From Streptomyces rubiginosohelvolus (GTDB lineage: Bacteria; Actinomycetota; Actinomycetes; Streptomycetales; Streptomycetaceae): DNA of 64,000 nt. The stretch is from positions 1,178,001 to 1,242,000 of the forward strand of contig NZ_BMTW01000001.1 of assembly GCF_014649875.1 (NCBI RefSeq), written 5' to 3'. Positions within the stretch are counted from its first letter, which is position 1, and each line of letters starts with the position of its first letter. Shown in pieces: positions 60,081-64,000 of this stretch. Made by a program: the position numbers and the translations under genes. The notes beneath the pieces were generated by a model. That model had not been told where the DNA came from. It saw only the letters and a program-made list of their open reading frames with translations, and made no database searches.

Positions 60081-60824
60081 TCAGTAGGCGAGCCGGCTGC
60101 CCCCGCCCGGCGCGCCGGTGCTCGCCTCGACCAAGGCGTCCAGGACCGCCTCGACATCCGGGAGCCAGGGGGCCGCGACCGCCGGAGCGCCGCCCTCCGC
60201 CCGTCCGCGCGACACCACGGAAGCGGACGTTCCGAGCGGTGCCGGGGGCCGCTCCCAGCGGACCTGGCCCGCACCGGTCCGGGACGGCGGCAGGACGAGA
60301 TAGCCGCCCTCGCCGTGGAACCGCAGCGAGCTGGGCACCCAGTCCTTCGCGTACAGCAGTTCGCCGAGCCGCTCCAGGGTGTACGGGGCGACCAGCAGCG
60401 ACCACCGGGTCGGCGTCGCCACGACGGGGCCGAGCCGCATGCCCAGCGCGTCGAGGGCGCTCAGCGCTCTGGCGCCGGCCACGGCGGGCAGGCTCACCGC
60501 GCAGGGCGCGCGGCCGCCGGTCGCCAGCAGCACGGGGGCGGTGGCGCGGTTGCTCCACCACCAGCGCACCATGCGCTCGTCCGTGGTGGCCGCCAGCAGG
60601 CCGGGGTCGAAGGGGTGTGCGCCCGGTACGGCGCAGTCGGGTTCGGGGCAGGCGCAGCCGAGGCCGGCGCTCTCGCCGTACGGGTCGGCGGCCTGCGCCG
60701 TCCCCACTCCGGGAAGCACGGGCCACTGCCATACGGTGGCGCAGGTCAGGGCCGCGTCGAGCCGGGCGGTCGCCTCCTTGCGCCGGAGCCGGAGCCTGCG
60801 TCGCCTTCCGAGGATCTCGCGCAT
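60081..60824 (-). CDS. Prim-pol-like (bifunctional DNA primase/polymerase N-terminal) protein
   Basis: A 247-residue protein. A basic N-terminus (LGRRRRLRLRRKEA) precedes ALTCATVWQWPVLPGV, a cysteine cluster (LGCACPEPDCAVPGAH), RATAPVLLATGGRAPCAVSL and FHGEGGYLVLPPSRTGAG, the layout of actinobacterial proteins annotated as bifunctional DNA primase/polymerase. However, the DxD of the active prim-pol site is not visible (CAVSLPAVAG replaces it), so catalysis is doubtful. It is the second prim-pol-type gene in the window. ATG 60824 follows AAAGGAACG. Confidence 0.8.
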   Translation of the reverse strand: MREILGRRRRLRLRRKEATARLDAALTCATVWQWPVLPGVGTAQAADPYGESAGLGCACPEPDCAVPGAHPFDPGLLAATTDERMVRWWWSNRATAPVLLATGGRAPCAVSLPAVAGARALSALDALGMRLGPVVATPTRWSLLVAPYTLERLGELLYAKDWVPSSLRFHGEGGYLVLPPSRTGAGQVRWERPPAPLGTSASVVSRGRAEGGAPAVAAPWLPDVEAVLDALVEASTGAPGGGSRLAY

Positions 60825-61525
60825 GAGCGCTCGTTCCTTTCCGTTGAACGCCGAGTCCACATGACGCCACGCGTGCGTGACACCACGTGCGTATCTCTTC
60901 GCTGTGCGTACGTGCTCGTCAGTTCCGCGGTACGGGGCGTGCTGTCGATACCGAGCGTGAGCCGAGCCGAGTGGAATCGATCCGAAAAAGAACCGATCCG
61001 AGGTGGAACAGAGCCGAGCCGAACTGAGCAGAGTCGAGCGGAGTCGAACCGGACAAGGTCTCACCGACCGAGCGGAGTCGTGCTGCTCCGGCGGAGTCGT
61101 GCGGGTCGAACCGAGCGGGTCGAGCCGGGCCGGCGGTCGCCGGGCGAGGGTGGCCTGCGCCTCGCCTGCCGTCCCTGGTGCGAACCCCGCCGTCCGGGGC
61201 GGGGGCGTCACGTTCACGGGTTAGGACGCCCGAACCCGACTGCCGGGTTCCTGGGCGATCACAACTGCGCCCGCACATCACCGTTTACGTACCCAGCATG
61301 CCCGGGATGACGCTCCTCCGGCGACCTGACGCCGGAGGTACCCCTGTCGAACGGCCCCAGTCGATCGTAAATAGCGTCCATAGGGTGCATTTTTTGGCCA
61401 AGTTAACCGACACTGGGAGAGCACGAATCGCCCGGTCCCCGAAGGGACAATGCTGGACATCGGGTTACTTGTGCGTGTACATGTGGATGCACTGATAGTG
61501 GCGCAGAATCACATGGGGGTTTGCG
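60825..61525. other. About 700-bp intergenic region
   Basis: Divergent between the prim-pol-like gene and the PP2C gene. It holds the degenerate GAGTCG/GAGCCGA repeat (60958-61135), then AT-richer sequence (61355-61410) and a possible promoter (TTGTGC near 61469, TGATAG near 61493). No protein gene is supported apart from the leader ORF at 61526. Confidence 0.6.
60958..61135. repeat. Degenerate short-motif repeat tract
   Basis: Purine-rich repeats of GAGTCG, GAGCCGA and CGAGCGGAGTCG without fixed period, for example AGCAGAGTCGAGCGGAGTCG and CCGAGCGGAGTCG. The strand asymmetry (G and A on the plus strand) is striking. Confidence 0.6.
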
Positions 61526-61570
61526 ATGCTATTCGACGAATCGCACCGGTCGGAAAGCTGGCTGCCATGA
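61526..61570 (+). CDS. 14-aa leader ORF overlapping the phosphatase start
   Basis: ATG 61526 encodes MLFDESHRSESWLP and stops at TGA 61568-61570, overlapping ATG 61567 of the phosphatase gene as ATGA. GGGGG lies 8 nt before its ATG. The overlap would couple translation. It could also be chance; codon use is uninformative at this length. Confidence 0.4.
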   Translation: MLFDESHRSESWLP

Positions 61571-62937
61571 GCGCCCCACACCTGCCGAAAGTGGCTGGAA
61601 TCGATCCAGAGGTTCCGGTTTCAACGCAGACTCCTGCACCCCTGACAGAGGTCCCGGGACCGCCCGGAGCCTTCATCCAGGACCGCCTGGCGGGGTGGGT
61701 CTCGGACCTCACGACCCTGCACGAACTCACCGAGCGGCTGGCCGCGACGAGCACCCTCGACACCGCCCTCGACGAGCTGTTGCAGGCCGGAGCCGCCCTC
61801 GTCGGGGCCCGCCGCGGACTTCTCGTTCTGGAACCGGCGAACGGCGAAGGCCCCTCCGCCACCCGCGGTCTCGGGCTCAGCCACGCCGAGCTCGGGCACC
61901 TCGAGACCGTGCCGCGCGCGGCGACCGCGCTGGGCCGTGTCCTCGACGGGCTGCCGGACACGGCCGACGGCATCGCCGCCCCCGACCTGCTCGGCGAGCA
62001 GGACCTCGACCCCCGGCACCGCGAGGTCGCCACCCGGCTCGGCTACGCCGCGAGCTACGCCCTCCCCCTGGCCGCCGAGGCGGCCGGCCGCCTCGGCGCG
62101 GCGCTCTGGCTCTATGACGAACCGGCCGAGCCCGCCCAGAAGCAGCGCCATCTCGCCGGTCTCTACGCGCGCTACGCCACCGAGCACCTGGCCCGCCTGA
62201 TCGAGCTGGAGCGCGCCCGGGCCGACGTCGCCGCCGTCGCCGAGGAGCTGCTGCCGAGTCGGCTCCCCCGGATCCCCGGCGTCCAGCTCGCCGCCCGGCA
62301 CCGCACCGGACCCCGCGGCGGCGGCGACTGGTACGACGCGCTGCCGCTGCCCGACCGCACCCTCGGCCTCGCCGTCGGCTCCGTCGGCGGGTCAGGGCCG
62401 AGCGCGATGGCCGCGATGGGCCGGCTCCGCGCCAGCCTGCGGGCGTACGCCGTGATGGAGGGCGAGGACCCCGTCGCCGTACTCTCCGACCTGGAACTGC
62501 TGCTGCGGCTCACCGAACCCGCGCGGACCGCGACCGCCCTGTTCGCCTACTGCGAGCCCGCCGCCCGCAAGGTCGTGCTGGCCGGGGCCGGGCACACCCC
62601 GCCGCTGATCCTCGGCGACCGGCGCTGCGAGTACGTCGAGACGACGCTCTCCGCCCCGCTCGGGATGCTCGCCTGCTGGGAGGCGCCGAGCGTGGAGTTC
62701 AGCCCCGCCCCCGGCGAAACGGTGCTGCTCTACACGGACGGGCTGCTGCGCCGCACCGGGGACGCGATGGACCGCGCCTTCGCCCGGCTGCACTCCGCCG
62801 CCGCTTCCGTACCGAAGGCGGGCCGGCACGATCCGGCGGCCGTGGCCGACCACGTCCTGCGCGCGATGCTCCCCGACGGCCTCGACCGGAGCGACTCCAC
62901 CGAGGACGTCGTGATCCTCGCCGCCCACTTCGACTGA
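61567..62937 (+). CDS. GAF-PP2C (SpoIIE-family) phosphatase-like protein
   Basis: A 456-residue regulator. GAF domain at about 45-215 (LHELTERLAATSTLDTALDE, GYAASYALPLAAEAAGRLGA), SpoIIE/PP2C domain at about 225-455: LPRIPGVQLAARHRTGPRGG then GDWYDALPLPD (first metal Asp), LLYTDGLLRR and STEDVVILAAHFD (later Asp residues). The second metal site, normally IGDVxGHG, reads AVGSVGGSG: the Asp is Ser. Activity may be weak or absent. SpoIIE-type proteins reverse RsbW-type phosphorylation to release sigma factors. ATG 61567 is chosen; the frame extends to ATG 61450 and would then include a TTA codon. Confidence 0.88.
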   Translation: MSAPHLPKVAGIDPEVPVSTQTPAPLTEVPGPPGAFIQDRLAGWVSDLTTLHELTERLAATSTLDTALDELLQAGAALVGARRGLLVLEPANGEGPSATRGLGLSHAELGHLETVPRAATALGRVLDGLPDTADGIAAPDLLGEQDLDPRHREVATRLGYAASYALPLAAEAAGRLGAALWLYDEPAEPAQKQRHLAGLYARYATEHLARLIELERARADVAAVAEELLPSRLPRIPGVQLAARHRTGPRGGGDWYDALPLPDRTLGLAVGSVGGSGPSAMAAMGRLRASLRAYAVMEGEDPVAVLSDLELLLRLTEPARTATALFAYCEPAARKVVLAGAGHTPPLILGDRRCEYVETTLSAPLGMLACWEAPSVEFSPAPGETVLLYTDGLLRRTGDAMDRAFARLHSAAASVPKAGRHDPAAVADHVLRAMLPDGLDRSDSTEDVVILAAHFD

Positions 62938-63066
62938 CGCCTCGGCCGCCCCCCGCGAAGGTCTCCCCGACGCTCTCTCCGGTAACAGGTCCTTCGGCCC
63001 TGGGCCCCCTTCCGTACGCCCGTACGATGGGTGATGGTCCAGTGTCGTATCAAGGAGAGACAAATC

Positions 63067-64000
63067 GTGTCTGAGGAGCTCATCCCGGAGACCCCGGAGC
63101 AGGAGACCGAAGAGAACGAAGCAGCGGAGGCGATCAAGCAGCGGAAGAACGGCCTCTACCCGGCCGTCTCCGACGAGCTCGCCGAGAACATGAAGTCGGG
63201 CTGGGCCGACACCGAGCTCCACGGCCTCCAGCCGATCCCCCAGGCCGAGCACACCGCGAACCGCCGCGCCGCGCTCTCCGCCCGCTTCCCCGGCGAGCGT
63301 CTGGTCATCCCCGCGGGCAACCTGAAGACCCGCTCCAACGACACCGAGTACGCCTTCCGCGCCTCCACCGAGTACGCGTACCTCACCGGTGACCAGACCC
63401 AGGACGGCGTCCTCGTCCTGGAGCCGACGGGCGACACCGGCCACGAGGCCACCCTCTACCTGCTGCCGCGCTCCAACCGCGAGAACGGCGAGTTCTGGCT
63501 CGACGGCCAGGGCGAGCTGTGGGTCGGCCGCCGCAACTCCCTCACCGAGGCCGAGCAGCTGCTGGGCATCCCCGCGAAGGACGTCCGCGAGCTGCCCGCC
63601 GCGCTGGCCGAGGCCACCGGCCCCGTCCGGAACGTGCGCGGCCACGACGCGTCCATCGAGGCCGCCCTCACCGACAAGGTCACCGCGGAGCGCGACGAGG
63701 AGCTGCGCGTTTACCTCTCCGAGGCCCGCCTGGTGAAGGACGCCTTCGAGATCGCCGAGCTGCAGAAGGCGTGCGACGCCACCGCGCGCGGCTTCGAGGA
63801 CGTCGTGAAGAGCCTCGACAAGGCCGAGGCGACCAGCGAGCGCTTCATCGAGGGCACGTTCTTCCTGCGCGCCCGCATCGAGGGCAACGACATCGGCTAC
63901 GGCTCGATCTGCGCCGCGGGGCCGCACGCCACCACCCTGCACTGGGTCCGCAACGACGGCGCGGTCCGCGCGGGCGAGCTGCTGCTCCTCGACGCCGGGG
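63067..64000 (+). CDS. pepP: Xaa-Pro aminopeptidase (aminopeptidase P), 3' end outside window
   Basis: The frame runs uninterrupted from GTG 63067 to the window end (311 codons seen of about 490 expected). An acidic N-terminal extension (ETPEQETEENEAAEAIKQ) precedes the creatinase-N-like domain: RFPGERLVIPAGNLKTRSND, YAFRASTEYAYLTGD, and the start of the pita-bread catalytic domain (EARLVKDAFEIAELQKACDA, EGNDIGYGSICAAGPHATTL). Enzymes of this family remove N-terminal residues before proline using two Mn ions; the metal-binding residues lie mostly beyond the window. AAGGAGA sits 9 nt before GTG. Confidence 0.93.
   Translation, partial: MSEELIPETPEQETEENEAAEAIKQRKNGLYPAVSDELAENMKSGWADTELHGLQPIPQAEHTANRRAALSARFPGERLVIPAGNLKTRSNDTEYAFRASTEYAYLTGDQTQDGVLVLEPTGDTGHEATLYLLPRSNRENGEFWLDGQGELWVGRRNSLTEAEQLLGIPAKDVRELPAALAEATGPVRNVRGHDASIEAALTDKVTAERDEELRVYLSEARLVKDAFEIAELQKACDATARGFEDVVKSLDKAEATSERFIEGTFFLRARIEGNDIGYGSICAAGPHATTLHWVRNDGAVRAGELLLLDAG

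Overview
The window is GC-rich actinobacterial chromosome, almost certainly Streptomyces. Supporting signs are the strong G/C third-position bias, many GTG starts, tandem sporulation-type sigma factors, an SSI-type protease inhibitor, and PAS, GAF and PP2C regulators. The gene order from tadA through the sigF/sigN pair to an HtrA protease and pepP looks like conserved Streptomyces core. A perfect ParB-binding (parS) palindrome at 38721-38734 suggests the origin-proximal part of the chromosome. No database was searched; all names rest on reading the translated sequence.

Layout. 1-4600: tadA (5' end cut off), tRNA-Ser(CGA), a decayed 2.4-kb island with a frameshifted TIGR02391 gene, a lipoprotein and a broken tyrosine integrase, then a winged-helix regulator, a strongly hairpinned intergenic region and two small genes. 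4700-8040: sigF and sigN-like SigB-family sigma factors and a lipoprotein. 8230-14090: a MarR / DHA2 exporter / YceI unit in which exporter and YceI share an unusual Ig-like carboxypeptidase-regulatory domain, then an F420/FMN-type PPOX protein and a 2-hydroxyacid dehydrogenase ending in a 42-bp minisatellite. 14278-16950: an exporter and TetR gene with a double palindromic operator. 17077-27986: secreted EEP-fold phosphatase, serine hydrolase, a response regulator / sensor kinase / GT2-GtrA / GT39 operon, amidohydrolase, DUF2797 and a membrane protein. 28097-30343: an ECF41 sigma factor with its FAD oxidoreductase.

30432-34173 is accessory: lipoproteins, a frameshifted DUF4265 gene, tRNA-Arg(ACG), tRNA-Ser(GCT) and an SSI-like inhibitor. 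34521-38660 encodes a 1379-residue PAS protein built like a hybrid histidine kinase but lacking the phospho-acceptor histidine; its terminator overlaps parS. 38765-41154: an acyl-CoA synthetase and a SigE-family sigma factor. 41335-46153: five overlapping minus-strand genes (acyl-CoA dehydrogenase, MaoC-DUF35, acyl-CoA dehydrogenase, MaoC hydratase, thiolase-like Ltp2) in the order of the mycobacterial igr steroid side-chain operon.

46416-51264: a small secreted low-complexity protein, a stand-alone prim-pol domain protein, and a four-domain secreted protein (PA14, beta-propeller, CBM, DUF1080) with LacI-type operators. 51282-54264: small genes, a one-cysteine DsbA-like lipoprotein, an APH-fold kinase and tRNA-Ser(TGA). 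54352-64000: HtrA protease, glycerophosphodiesterase, RsbW-like ATPase, SEC-C/DUF5926 protein, a secreted protein, a second prim-pol-like protein, a PP2C/SpoIIE protein that lacks one metal-binding Asp, and the start of pepP.
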